From Anaerolineaceae bacterium (GTDB taxonomy: Bacteria; Chloroflexota; Anaerolineae; Anaerolineales; Anaerolineaceae), in contig JAFGXF010000060.1 of assembly GCA_016936755.1 (NCBI GenBank), positions 1-64,000 of the forward strand: DNA of 64,000 nt. Direction: 5' to 3'. Shown piece by piece: positions 9,151-17,919 of this stretch. The notes beneath the pieces were generated by a model that had not been told where the DNA came from, made no database searches, and was given only the letters and a program-made list of their open reading frames with translations. The position numbers and the translations under genes were made by a program. Numbering within the stretch: position 1 is the first letter of the stretch; each line of letters opens with the position of its first letter.

Positions 9151-9927
9151 ATGAAGAAACCGTTGGTGATGTTATTAATTATTCTTGTCCTGGTTGCATC
9201 AACTGTTTATTTTGCGTCCGTACCTGCTCAGGCAAGCAACAGATTCCCCCAGGCAGTTTATCAAACTCCGACACCGGATGAAACAGGACGGATTATGTAC
9301 ACCGTTAAGGAGGGTGAAACCTGTCTCAGTATATCGTTATTAACCAAAACCTCACTCGAAAATATTCGCGCATTGAATAATCTGGATATCAACTGTTCGA
9401 TATTTTCCGGTCAACAATTGCTTCTAATGGTGGTCATAGAAACCCCGATTGTGGCGACCATCGACATCACCGACACACCATCCGGACCGACGCCGACTCC
9501 CTTCCGCGGCAATGGCCAGATCTGCATTGTACTGTTCGACGATGTGGATGGCAACGGCAGGAAGTCAGACACAGAAACTCTTATCGCAGATGGCAGTATC
9601 AGTATCTCTGACCGCGTGGGTTCTGTCAGTTTAACCGGCAAGAGTGCTGCGGGCGAGGATCCAGTCTGTTTTATTGACATACCCGAGGGGGATTACAACA
9701 TCAGCATAGCCGTGCCGGAAGCATATAACCCGACAACCGCTTTGAACTATCCGCTTTCATTGAAAGCCGGGGACATGGCCACAATCGACTTTGGTGCGCA
9801 ATCGAAGGAATCATCTGAAAAGATACGGGGTGGCTCCTCCTCATGGCTCGGCATTGTTGGCATTATCCTGGTTCTCATTGGTATTGGTATGGGTGTCTAC
9901 CTCTGGCGCTCAAACAGAATACGCTGA
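9151..9927 (+). CDS. LysM-domain envelope protein anchored at its C-terminus
   Basis: The protein has an N-terminal signal sequence, a LysM motif (YTVKEGETCLSISLLTKTS...IFSGQQL, about residues 50-95) expected to bind peptidoglycan, a Thr/Pro linker, an SdrD/carboxypeptidase-regulatory-like beta domain (FDDVDGNGRKSD near 130), and a C-terminal membrane helix ending in Arg residues. It is probably a wall-associated structural protein. The ATG at 9151 is preferred over the in-frame GTG at 9142. A TATAAT at 9127-9132 lies 18 bases upstream of the start. Confidence 0.78.
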   Translation: MKKPLVMLLIILVLVASTVYFASVPAQASNRFPQAVYQTPTPDETGRIMYTVKEGETCLSISLLTKTSLENIRALNNLDINCSIFSGQQLLLMVVIETPIVATIDITDTPSGPTPTPFRGNGQICIVLFDDVDGNGRKSDTETLIADGSISISDRVGSVSLTGKSAAGEDPVCFIDIPEGDYNISIAVPEAYNPTTALNYPLSLKAGDMATIDFGAQSKESSEKIRGGSSSWLGIVGIILVLIGIGMGVYLWRSNRIR

Positions 9928-9931
9928 CCTC

Positions 9932-10570
9932 TCAACCATATCGTTCCTCTTTCCATACATCCCCTCGATTATGATACCCGGCATTTTCCCAGAAGCCGAG
10001 TTTATCTTCTTTTAGGAACTCCAGTCCTCTGAGCCATTTTGCCCCTTTCCAGAAATAAGATTGCTTCAAGTCAGGCTGGCCGATAATACTGCCGATGACC
10101 CCACGCAGTGGAAAGCCGTGTTCGGGAGTAAGTATTTGACCATTGAAATGAGTGGCCAGAATGAAATTGTTAGCCAGCACGGTTTCCAGCGGCAGGTTGG
10201 TGGCGTAGCCATGCTCGGCATGCTGCAAGACATACTGTGCAGTTGGCTTGATCTGGATGAATCCCTCATTTATCAAGTCGGCGACTGACACACCTTCCCA
10301 TATTGTGTCAAACATACTCCAACCAGTCACGCAATGGATGTCCATTTTTAGACTGGTGCGCGGGAACTGGTTGAACTCCTCCCAAGACCAGTCCCTGTTT
10401 TCGATCACCTCTCCCCATACCCTGAAGTTCCATGTTTCAGGATTAAAAACCGGGATTGGCCCATAATGCAAAACCGGGAATTTTACCGTCACTGCCTGGT
10501 TGGGTGGCAGGCGCCCTTGTCGGCGTACTTGCTCTTCAACTTCCCGGCGATCTCTTTCCGTTTCTGTCAT
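9932..10570 (-). CDS. Sulfite oxidase-like molybdopterin oxidoreductase
   Basis: A 212-residue single-domain member of the sulfite oxidase molybdopterin-binding family. The motif MDIHCVTGWS holds the conserved Cys that ligates molybdenum, and HAEHGYATNLPL and GFPLRGVIGSIIG are typical. There is no Tat signal, so unlike MsrP it appears cytoplasmic. The start at 10570 has GGGAG six bases upstream; upstream Met codons are in frame but fit less well. It follows the UPF0173 hydrolase gene on the same strand by 25 bases. The physiological substrate is unknown. Confidence 0.85.
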   Translation of the reverse strand: MTETERDRREVEEQVRRQGRLPPNQAVTVKFPVLHYGPIPVFNPETWNFRVWGEVIENRDWSWEEFNQFPRTSLKMDIHCVTGWSMFDTIWEGVSVADLINEGFIQIKPTAQYVLQHAEHGYATNLPLETVLANNFILATHFNGQILTPEHGFPLRGVIGSIIGQPDLKQSYFWKGAKWLRGLEFLKEDKLGFWENAGYHNRGDVWKEERYG

Positions 10571-10595
10571 GATCATCTCCCAGTAAGTGTTTACT

Positions 10596-11282
10596 CTATT
10601 GGATAGCAATTTCCTCGCCAGGTTTCATCACTTTTACCTTTGCGCTGGTCTCCATCTCAACTCGTTCTGCCCAAGCTGCCACATCCTGCTGGATCAACTT
10701 GGTGGTGTTGTAATGGATGGGTATTACCATCTGTGGTTGTAGCAGTTTCACTGCACGCAGAGCATCCCCTGGCCCCATGGTGTAATTGTCACCAATCGGC
10801 AGGATGGCAACATCGAGCCCCTCCTCACCGATCAGTTTCATATCCCCGAATAGGCCGGTATCCCCGGCAAAATACAAACGGTCGCTGTACGGGGTGGTCA
10901 GCAGAAAACCAGCCGGGTTTCCACCATATGTGCCATCCGGTAATTTTGACCCATGGGTGGCTGTTGTCAATTTCAGATAACCGAATGGATGAGAAAATCC
11001 GCCACCGATGTGCTGGGCATGTGTTTTAACTCCTTTTTCACGAAGCCAGTCGCAGATCTCAGCGTTGCTGATGACCGTTGCACCAGTCCGTTTGGCGATT
11101 GCCACTGAGTCACCCAGATGGTCGCCATGCCCATGCGAAACCAGGATGAAATCAGCATCGATTGTATCTGGTTTAACCGGTGACATGGGATTGCCCGACA
11201 AGTAGGGATCGATCAGAATTCGATGCTGGTCCACATTCAATAGGAAAGCGGAATGACCATACCATGTCAATAAAAAACTCAT
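10596..11282 (-). CDS. UPF0173 metal-dependent hydrolase (metallo-beta-lactamase fold)
   Basis: A 228-residue protein with the HGHGDH metal-binding motif near residue 50, ATHG near 108, AGDTGLFGDM near 141, and a C-terminal IPIHYNT. This order and length match the UPF0173 / YtkL family of metallo-beta-lactamase-fold hydrolases, whose substrate is not established. A strong AAGGAGG precedes the start, and a minus-strand TATAAT lies about 35 bases further up. Confidence 0.9.
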   Translation of the reverse strand: MSFLLTWYGHSAFLLNVDQHRILIDPYLSGNPMSPVKPDTIDADFILVSHGHGDHLGDSVAIAKRTGATVISNAEICDWLREKGVKTHAQHIGGGFSHPFGYLKLTTATHGSKLPDGTYGGNPAGFLLTTPYSDRLYFAGDTGLFGDMKLIGEEGLDVAILPIGDNYTMGPGDALRAVKLLQPQMVIPIHYNTTKLIQQDVAAWAERVEMETSAKVKVMKPGEEIAIQ

Positions 11283-11375
11283 ATCGCCTCCTTCTCAACA
11301 GAATCGCTGGGTCGATTATTATAATTTTAACATCGTTCCATAATCATTAATGTGCCCACTCCAACACTTGTTGTA

Positions 11376-13553
11376 TCATTCAAGGACTTCCAGTTTTGCC
11401 ACGGCTGCGTCCAATCGTTTAAAACCGACTGATGTAAAAGCTACATCCACGATCTCGCTGCCATCTATGATGCGGTCATCGATGATCAGCCCTTCACCCC
11501 AGACCCCATGCCGGATGCGCATTCCAGCCTTGTATAGAGGATTAACCGGTTTTTTAACCTGCTGTTGAGTATTATGGCTGGCAGTGTGCCAGCTTTGATA
11601 TGTTTGATGGCTGCCAAAACGCATGGACCGCCTGCCATATACCAGAATGTCGGTCGGTATTTGCTCCAAGAAACCAGAGGGAATCGTGTTGTCATATGTA
11701 CCAAAGGTGGCCCGCGCTTCAGCCCTGACAAGGAAGAGCTGATCTCTAGCTCGGGTGATGCCAACATAGAACAGGCGTCGTTCTTCAGCCATTTCTTCAG
11801 GATCGTCACGTGACCGGCTGTGAGGCAGCAAGCCATCATCCAACCCGGTGATAAAGACCTGGGAAAACTCGAGCCCCTTGGCTGCATGCAGGGTTAACAA
11901 GGTGGGTGTGTTAATGTGATCAGGCATTGTATCCTGATCTGACACCAGGGCGATTGTCTCCAGAAAATCGACTAGATTGCGGTCCAAGTACTCAAAGGCG
12001 ATGCGGCGAAGCTCCATCACATTTTCCCACCGATCAATACCTTCCTCGCTTTGGTCATCAACATACGCCTGGTAATTGACATCCTCCAGAATGCGATCGA
12101 ATAGTACCGGAACGGATATATGATCCTTTTCAGCATGCCAGCCAGCCAGGAGGGATCCAAAATCCGCCAACAGATGTTGGCCCTTGCCGGCGAATTCGTT
12201 CCAATAGGGTGACTTGTCGGCTTCCGCCAGGCTTATCAGTAATCTTCCAGGACTGAGCTTGTGCCGGTATGCAATGATCAATAAATTACTGACCGTTTTT
12301 TCTCCTACACCCCGCGGGGGAACATTAATGACACGCGCAAGGCTGATATCATCATCCGGATTGTGAACCAGGCGCATGAAGGAAATCACATCTTTGACCT
12401 CCCGGCGACCATAGAAACGTTGCGCGCCCACCAAACGGTAAGGAATACCGGCGCGCAAAAAAGTCTCTTCCAGCAAGCGGGATTGAGCATTTGTCCTATA
12501 CATGATCGCGAAATCGCCTCCTTGCGCCCTGCCTGAGGTCGTCAGTTGGGCAATCGTATCCACAACATAGGTTGCCTCTGACTGGTCATCTGCGGCTTCG
12601 TACAGTACGATTTTCGCGCCCTGACCACGCTCGGTAAATAGTTTTTTGGGGGTGCGATTGTTGTTTTGGTCAATCACCGCCTGGGCAGCGTCCAAAACAT
12701 TCTGTGTCGAACGGTAATTTTGTTCCAACAGCAGTTTGGTCGCCAACGGGTTGTCTTCTTCAAATCGCAATATATTTCGGTAATCTGCGCCACGCCAGCG
12801 ATAGATCGATTGATCCTCATCCCCCACGACATAGAGATTACCATGGATAACGGTAAGTGATTTTAATAAAGCATATTGAGCCTGGTTCGTATCCTGAAAC
12901 TCATCCACCAATGTATGTTCAAACCATCGGGAATAGGCGCCGCATACATTCTGATGATCCTCCATGAGTATGGCGGTATACATCAACAAATCGTCAAAAT
13001 CCACTGCGTTATTGGAGATCAACATTTGCTGGTATCGTTCATAAACTCGCCTGACAACTTCGTCCCGATATGAATTTACCACCAACCGGTCTGGCAGGCA
13101 CAGGTCATTCTTGGCGCGCGAGATGGCTGCATGAACACTGGCCGGGCGGTGAAGTTTCTCGTCAATGTTCAACTCGCGTATTGCTTTCTTTACCAACCGG
13201 ATTTGATCGTCCTCGTCATATATAACAAAGTTGGTTTTAATGGGAAGGTACTCAACTTCGCGCCTCATGATACGTGCACAGATGGCATGAAATGTCCCCA
13301 ACCAAATACCTTTAATCTCCCGATCCAACAATACTTCAACTCGTCTTTGCATTTCCCGCGCCGCTTTATTGGTGAAGGTTACTGCAAGAATGCTGGTCGG
13401 TTTCACGCCCCGTTTCTTAACGAGATAGGCGATACGGTGGGTCAATACACGTGTCTTGCCCGATCCAGGTCCCGCCAGGACCAATACCGGTCCATCTGGA
13501 GCGGTCACTGCTGCGCGTTGTTGTGAATTCAAGGATTTTATAAGCTCTTCCAT
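11376..13553 (-). CDS. pcrA: ATP-dependent DNA helicase PcrA/UvrD
   Basis: A 725-residue superfamily 1A 3'-5' helicase acting in nucleotide excision repair and removal of RecA or replication blocks. Visible motifs: Walker A (GPGSGKTRVL), TFTNKAA (Ia), VDEFQDTN (II), GDEDQSIYRWRGAD (III), LEQNYRSTQ (IV), TLHAAKGLEF (V), RRLFYVGITRA (VI), and a C-terminal PcrA tail. The start at 13553 matches the family (MEELIKSLN); a longer upstream frame has no similarity. It is divergent from holB. A minus-strand TACAAT sits eight bases before the ATG and no Shine-Dalgarno is seen. Confidence 0.95.
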   Translation of the reverse strand: MEELIKSLNSQQRAAVTAPDGPVLVLAGPGSGKTRVLTHRIAYLVKKRGVKPTSILAVTFTNKAAREMQRRVEVLLDREIKGIWLGTFHAICARIMRREVEYLPIKTNFVIYDEDDQIRLVKKAIRELNIDEKLHRPASVHAAISRAKNDLCLPDRLVVNSYRDEVVRRVYERYQQMLISNNAVDFDDLLMYTAILMEDHQNVCGAYSRWFEHTLVDEFQDTNQAQYALLKSLTVIHGNLYVVGDEDQSIYRWRGADYRNILRFEEDNPLATKLLLEQNYRSTQNVLDAAQAVIDQNNNRTPKKLFTERGQGAKIVLYEAADDQSEATYVVDTIAQLTTSGRAQGGDFAIMYRTNAQSRLLEETFLRAGIPYRLVGAQRFYGRREVKDVISFMRLVHNPDDDISLARVINVPPRGVGEKTVSNLLIIAYRHKLSPGRLLISLAEADKSPYWNEFAGKGQHLLADFGSLLAGWHAEKDHISVPVLFDRILEDVNYQAYVDDQSEEGIDRWENVMELRRIAFEYLDRNLVDFLETIALVSDQDTMPDHINTPTLLTLHAAKGLEFSQVFITGLDDGLLPHSRSRDDPEEMAEERRLFYVGITRARDQLFLVRAEARATFGTYDNTIPSGFLEQIPTDILVYGRRSMRFGSHQTYQSWHTASHNTQQQVKKPVNPLYKAGMRIRHGVWGEGLIIDDRIIDGSEIVDVAFTSVGFKRLDAAVAKLEVLE

Positions 13554-13615
13554 CGCCACGCATTGTACCCCAGGCCTCCTTGGCTTGCCGTAACTTTTAA
13601 GATTGCTTCGGGTGG

Positions 13616-13644
13616 TTGTCACTTCTCCGTCTTCAGGCTACAAT
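13616..13644 (+). promoter_or_regulatory. Promoter of holB, leaderless arrangement
   Basis: TTGTCA at 13616-13621 and TACAAT at 13639-13644 with an ideal 17-base spacer. The holB ATG lies only six bases after the -10 box, so transcription should start at or next to the start codon. Confidence 0.65.
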
Positions 13645-13650
13645 CTAATC

Positions 13651-14673
13651 ATGCCTTGGAATCTGGTCGGACACGATTGGGCCGCCAACATACTGGCGCA
13701 ACACATACAACACGATACAGTCAGACACGCTTATCTTTTTTGTGGTCCGGCTGGTGTCGGCCGACACAGTTTGGCCTTGCTCTTTGCTCAGGCTTTAATT
13801 TGCCCTGACACCCGGGAGAACGGCCAGCCCTGTCTTGTCTGTTCAAGTTGCAAACGCATTGCACGCATGCAACACCCTGACCTTTTAGTGGTATCCGTTG
13901 CAGATAACCGCAAGGAAATCCTGATTGAACAGGTACGTTCGCTGCAGCATGACTTGTCTCTGGCTCCCTACGAGGCGCCGATCCGGATCGGCTTATTATT
14001 GGATTTCCAGAATGCCTCAGATAATGCCCAGAATGCAATCCTTAAAACGCTTGAAGAGCCGTCTTCACGTGCAGTGTTGCTGGTCACTGCCAGCCGCCCG
14101 GAAGACCTGCTGCCCACCATTTCATCGCGGTGTGAGGTGTTCCTGCTGAAGCCGGCTCCAATAGAAGAAGTGGCCCTAACTCTCGAAAATAAAGAAGGGT
14201 TACCTAAGGATTCTGCCCGTCAGATTGCACATCTTTCTGGAGGATGTTACGGTCGTGCGATGGCGTTGCATATGGACCCCGCAGTGATTGAAAAGGATAC
14301 TGCATATATCGATGGGTTGATACATGCCATGGCCTCAACATTGCAGGAACGATTTGCCTATGCAGAAGAACTTACACATCGCAAGCCTTCTGCACGGGCG
14401 AGCCTTCAAGAGGCGATCAGGGTGTGGATCTCATTTTGGCGGGATGTATTAATTATCAGGGGTGGTGGGAACGCCCCGCTCATCCATATCCGACATGAAA
14501 CGACTTTACGGAAAGTATCTGAAATCATCTCGCTTCCAGACCTCCATACACAATTAATACATCTTGAAGAAGGCTTGGACAATCTCGATAAAAACGCAAA
14601 TACCCGGTTATTGGCAGAGGTGTTGTTGATGGAACTACCCCATCTGCATGTACCTGGAACAATGAAAATTTAA
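13651..14673 (+). CDS. holB: DNA polymerase III delta-prime subunit
   Basis: A 340-residue clamp-loader subunit. It has an AAA+ fold with a degenerate Walker A (GPAGVGRHS, Arg replacing Lys), a zinc-binding loop with Cys pairs (LVCSSCKRI), and the sensor-1 region LKTLEEPSS. A non-functional ATP site is usual for delta-prime, which serves as a rigid stator, so this is consistent with the assignment rather than DnaX. The start at 13651 follows a promoter with no room for a ribosome binding site. It ends overlapping the convergent ABC ATPase gene by four bases. Confidence 0.9.
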   Translation: MPWNLVGHDWAANILAQHIQHDTVRHAYLFCGPAGVGRHSLALLFAQALICPDTRENGQPCLVCSSCKRIARMQHPDLLVVSVADNRKEILIEQVRSLQHDLSLAPYEAPIRIGLLLDFQNASDNAQNAILKTLEEPSSRAVLLVTASRPEDLLPTISSRCEVFLLKPAPIEEVALTLENKEGLPKDSARQIAHLSGGCYGRAMALHMDPAVIEKDTAYIDGLIHAMASTLQERFAYAEELTHRKPSARASLQEAIRVWISFWRDVLIIRGGGNAPLIHIRHETTLRKVSEIISLPDLHTQLIHLEEGLDNLDKNANTRLLAEVLLMELPHLHVPGTMKI

Positions 14674-15452
14674 GTGACTTGTTCCTCGACAATCGCTTTC
14701 CGTAGTGTCTTTGCCAGTCGGCCAAATTGTGGCTGGTAACGAGTGTTTTCATCACGTGGTCTGGGCAAGTTTATTCGCAAATCCAGATTTATAAGGGCTG
14801 GTCTGGGTGAGAGAACGATAACTCGGTCCGAAAGAAAAACGGCTTCAGATATCGAGTGTGTCACCATGATCACGGTTTTACGGCTTACCTGCCAGATGTT
14901 TAACAACTCAACACCCATGCGTTCGCGTGTCAGGGCATCCAGTGAGCCGAAGGGTTCATCCAATAGCATCAATGCCGGGTCATGGATTAAAGCGCGCGCA
15001 ATAGCCACGCGTTGTAACATTCCACCTGACAAATCCCTCGGGTAGCTGTCCCCAAAACCATCCAGCCCAACCAGATGGATCAATTCTCTTATCCGCTTAC
15101 TGTAACTGCCCGGTGGGTATCCGGCGATCTCAAGCGGTAGAGAAATATTGCTATAAACAGTCCTCCAAGGCATGAGATTGGCCTGCTGAAACACCAGACC
15201 GACCGCTGGTTTACTGGAATCCGGTAAGCTCGTAAAGGCCACGTTACCTGCACCTGGGGATAACAATCCTGCAATCACTCGCAGTAGAGTGGTTTTCCCA
15301 CACCCCGAAGGGCCCAGGATGCTTAAAAATTCATGTGGGTAAACCTGGAAGGATAACCCTCCGATCACATTTAATGTGTCTGCGCCCTTTGCTGGAAAGC
15401 ACACCCTTAGATTGGCGATGGTCAAGACTGGGTTGTTAGGGTGTTGAGACAT
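14670..15452 (-). CDS. ABC transporter ATP-binding protein of the riboflavin system
   Basis: A 260-residue ATPase of the nitrate/taurine/thiamine-precursor class: Walker A GPSGCGKTT near 45, LSGGMLQRVAIARAL signature near 145, Walker B LMLLDEPFG, and the switch His (VTHSISEA). It would power uptake through RibX with RibY as substrate binder. It is the third gene of a minus-strand operon controlled by an FMN riboswitch. Sequence alone suggests a ThiZ-like pyrimidine transporter ATPase; the riboswitch points to riboflavin. Confidence 0.9.
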   Translation of the reverse strand: MSQHPNNPVLTIANLRVCFPAKGADTLNVIGGLSFQVYPHEFLSILGPSGCGKTTLLRVIAGLLSPGAGNVAFTSLPDSSKPAVGLVFQQANLMPWRTVYSNISLPLEIAGYPPGSYSKRIRELIHLVGLDGFGDSYPRDLSGGMLQRVAIARALIHDPALMLLDEPFGSLDALTRERMGVELLNIWQVSRKTVIMVTHSISEAVFLSDRVIVLSPRPALINLDLRINLPRPRDENTRYQPQFGRLAKTLRKAIVEEQVT

Positions 15453-15457
15453 AATAA

Positions 15458-16441
15458 TCAGGGTAGAAAATCGTTGGTAAACGCCTTACTCAAATCGACA
15501 TCTCCCTTCAGCAGGTCCATACTCTTGAGAATCGAGCTCATGTTTTCCCAGGCATTTGGATCACTGAAACCAAGCGTAGGTCCTTGCCAGAGTTCGATCG
15601 AACGCATCAGAACCCGTTTTTGTACGTTCTCGTCTGACTGTGCCAGCGTTTCCACATATCTGAGGCTGATTTGATAAGCCTCGTCTGGGTTCGCGATTGT
15701 GTCGCGTATACCATGCAGAAGTGCACGGACCATGCTTTTGACCATTTCGGGGTCTTCCTTCAGGGTCTTTTCGTTGGTTATCAACCCATTTGATACCAAT
15801 GTCAGGTAGTCGTCAACGCGAATCAAATCTGTGGGGTAACCCTGGCTTTGCAGAACTACCGGTTCATTGGCTACATATATCACTACTGCATCGACCTGAT
15901 CAGTCGCCAGCATTTCCACCTGGTTGAAACCGATCACCTCCAGACTGACATCCTGCTCAGATATACCACCTGCCTGCAGGATTGTCCTGAGACCTATATA
16001 ACTGGCACCCGACAAAACAGGTAATCCGATCGATCTGCCCCGTAAATGATCTGGTTCGAGTAAACCGTTTCCAGCCTTGGAAGCCACTGCTACAGGGTAT
16101 TTCTGATACCAGGCCATTACGTAGACAACCGGGATTTCTTGTGCCCGCGCCAATAGTATCTGCTCCCCAGAGGCTATTGCGAATTTAATCTCATCGGCAC
16201 CCAGTAGTGTTACCGCATCTGTCTCAAAACTATAATCCAGTATCAGGTTTATATTCTCTTCCTCGAAATATCCCTTTTCCATGGCGACATAAATAGGGGA
16301 AAACTGCACATTGGGAATATAGCCCACCGGCAAACGGACCTCTTCCATATGCGATGGTGTGTTGATTGTCATATCAGGTTCCAACAAACAACCGCTCATC
16401 CCAACCAGGACTAAAGAAATCAAAAGTATGTTTTTTTTCAT
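15458..16441 (-). CDS. ribY: Riboflavin-binding lipoprotein of ABC transporter (RibY type)
   Basis: A 327-residue NMT1/THI5-like solute-binding protein with a lipoprotein signal (lipobox SGC, Cys18). Residues 40-300 follow the ThiY/SsuA fold, with VRLPVGYIPNVQFSPIYVAMEKGYF near the N-terminus. Homologues behind FMN riboswitches in Chloroflexota have been assigned as RibY of a riboflavin ABC transporter. The start overlaps the ribX stop codon by four bases. The symbol rests on the riboswitch and gene order; without them ThiY would be the default guess. Confidence 0.82.
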   Translation of the reverse strand: MKKNILLISLVLVGMSGCLLEPDMTINTPSHMEEVRLPVGYIPNVQFSPIYVAMEKGYFEEENINLILDYSFETDAVTLLGADEIKFAIASGEQILLARAQEIPVVYVMAWYQKYPVAVASKAGNGLLEPDHLRGRSIGLPVLSGASYIGLRTILQAGGISEQDVSLEVIGFNQVEMLATDQVDAVVIYVANEPVVLQSQGYPTDLIRVDDYLTLVSNGLITNEKTLKEDPEMVKSMVRALLHGIRDTIANPDEAYQISLRYVETLAQSDENVQKRVLMRSIELWQGPTLGFSDPNAWENMSSILKSMDLLKGDVDLSKAFTNDFLP

Positions 16442-17214
16442 TGCCTCTCACCTGAAGATGTCTGCCACCCAAGCAGCCTCTTCTCAATTAAGATAACCAG
16501 TCCATACAGACTGAGAGCCATCGCGATTAATGTTCCAATGGCCACAAAAACCAACGCGGTGTCGTACTGCCCGCGGGCAATATTCACTAAAAATCCCAGT
16601 CCTTTATCAGATCCGACAAATTCACCCACTACCGCTCCTATAACCGCCAATGTGGCTCCAATTCGAAAACCCCCTAACAGGATGGGTAATGCAGCGGGCA
16701 ATTCCAGAAACAGGATGTTCTGAGTACGGCTGGCATGCAGAGTACGCATCAGGTCTCGTAACTCTTCGGGAACTGCCCGCACGCCCACAACGGTGTTCAC
16801 TAAAACTGGAAAGAAGACGACCAGGCTGCAAATCAGTACTTTGGAAATCATGCCAGGGCCAAACCATAATACCAACAACGGGGCCAACGCGACTATTGGT
16901 ATTGCCTGACTGGCAACCAGATAAGGAGATAAAAATCGTTCCATCATCCGTGATTTTGCAACCACATAGCCAAGTAACACAGCCAAACCCGCCCCTAAAG
17001 CCAGCCCCAGAACAATCTCATAAGCAGTGACCCAGATGTGCCGCCATAGACTGCCATCAATTGCCACCTCAATCAACCGACTCCAGACCTGCTGGGGAGA
17101 AGGAAGAATAAATGCCGGCAATCCGGTCGTTTCAACAGCCACCACCCAGATAAGCAACCCTGCAATCAGGGATAAAATAACCGACCAAAGATTAATCAGC
17201 CTTTGTCTTATCAT
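16438..17214 (-). CDS. ribX: Riboflavin ABC transporter permease (RibX type)
   Basis: A 258-residue inner-membrane permease of the BPD_transp_1 family with about six hydrophobic segments and the cytoplasmic coupling loop (VPEELRDLMRTLHASRTQ, later LPAALPILLGGFRIGATLAV). First gene of the operon, separated from the FMN riboswitch by about 130 bases. No convincing Shine-Dalgarno precedes the ATG. High FMN would be expected to turn the operon off. Confidence 0.85.
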   Translation of the reverse strand: MIRQRLINLWSVILSLIAGLLIWVVAVETTGLPAFILPSPQQVWSRLIEVAIDGSLWRHIWVTAYEIVLGLALGAGLAVLLGYVVAKSRMMERFLSPYLVASQAIPIVALAPLLVLWFGPGMISKVLICSLVVFFPVLVNTVVGVRAVPEELRDLMRTLHASRTQNILFLELPAALPILLGGFRIGATLAVIGAVVGEFVGSDKGLGFLVNIARGQYDTALVFVAIGTLIAMALSLYGLVILIEKRLLGWQTSSGERQ

Positions 17215-17237
17215 CGTTTTGTAAATATATAGATAAT

Positions 17238-17261
17238 GCCCTGGATAAAATCATCCGGGGC
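17238..17261 (-). promoter_or_regulatory. Hairpin in ribX leader, possible expression platform
   Basis: Between the FMN aptamer and ribX, the minus strand can form a hairpin (GCCC then GGAT, loop, ATCC then GGGC) followed by an AT-rich stretch. A second hairpin (CCCGAA...CTCGGG) lies just upstream near 17293-17309. Either may be the part of the riboswitch that ends transcription; the T-tracts are weak. Confidence 0.35.
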
Positions 17262-17345
17262 AGAGATTTGCATGCCGTTTAATTAACACAACCCGAGTAT
17301 GATTCGGGAGGCATGTGATGAATCAACTAGAGCTTAATTCATCGA

Positions 17346-17481
17346 TCCTTCTTTCATTCGGACTATACCGCCGGCTCCGGACTTCAACCGGATCATGCGC
17401 ACCTGCGCTCGTGGGCTGCCTTTTCAGGTCACCACCGATCGGGATTTGAGATCACGATATCTCTCACCCTGCCCCGAAGGT
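17346..17481 (-). promoter_or_regulatory. FMN riboswitch (RFN element)
   Basis: The minus strand carries the conserved RFN blocks in order: CTTCGGGGCAGGGTGA at the 5' end, CCCGATCGGTGGTGA, GCCCACGAGC, GATCCGGTTGAAGTCCGGA, and GCCGGCGGTATAGTCCGAATG, closed by a CCTTC/GAAGG P1 stem. This is the FMN aptamer that normally controls riboflavin synthesis or uptake. It lies upstream of ribX-ribY-ATPase and gives those genes their substrate assignment. A TPP riboswitch was considered and does not fit. Confidence 0.95.
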
Positions 17482-17591
17482 TTTATTCAATTGTCATTAG
17501 TATAGTCATTGCCCCGTTTGATGTCAAGTCACTCGCTGCAGAACAATTAAAATGCTCCCGGGCATACTATTTGATATGCTGATGACTGGTG

Positions 17592-17622
17592 TTGATTTCC
17601 ATTAACGCTGTGCTGATATAAT
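17592..17622 (+). promoter_or_regulatory. Promoter of the gatC operon, leaderless arrangement
   Basis: An extended -10 box (TGATATAAT, hexamer at 17617-17622) with TTGATT 19 bases upstream at 17592-17597. Only six bases separate the -10 box from the gatC ATG, so the mRNA is probably leaderless. Confidence 0.65.
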
Positions 17623-17628
17623 GAACAC

Positions 17629-17916
17629 ATGGAATTGACCCCTGATATCGTTAAGCGTATTGCTGATCTGGCACGACTCGAATTGACTGAAACTGAAGTC
17701 GAACTGTACTGTGTACAACTCTCTGCAATTCTTGAATATGCTGCCAGGCTGCAGAAAATCGACACCCATGAGATTCCACCAACATCAAGCATCCTGCCGT
17801 CCCACAGCCTGTTGCGTGAAGACGATCCGGTTGAGGGGCATAATCGAGAAGAGATTTTAAAAAATGCACCCGCAATTAAACGGGAACAATACCAGGTTCC
17901 TCCGATTCTTGATTGA
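17629..17916 (+). CDS. gatC: Asp-tRNA(Asn)/Glu-tRNA(Gln) amidotransferase subunit C
   Basis: A 95-residue GatC that clamps GatA to GatB in the amidotransferase making Gln-tRNA(Gln) and/or Asn-tRNA(Asn). It has the typical N-terminus (IADLARLELTETEVE) and the C-terminal REDDPVEGHNREEILKNAP. gatA starts three bases after its stop codon. First gene of a run that reaches gatB at 23.3 kb. Confidence 0.94.
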   Translation: MELTPDIVKRIADLARLELTETEVELYCVQLSAILEYAARLQKIDTHEIPPTSSILPSHSLLREDDPVEGHNREEILKNAPAIKREQYQVPPILD

Positions 17917-17919
17917 GCA

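Noticed and set aside
13391..13406. GTTTCACG resembling half of parS
   Set aside because: The second half-site is absent and it lies inside the pcrA gene.
17346..17481. TPP riboswitch, considered because the ABC genes resemble ThiXYZ
   Set aside because: The TPP hallmark sequences are missing and every conserved FMN block is present.
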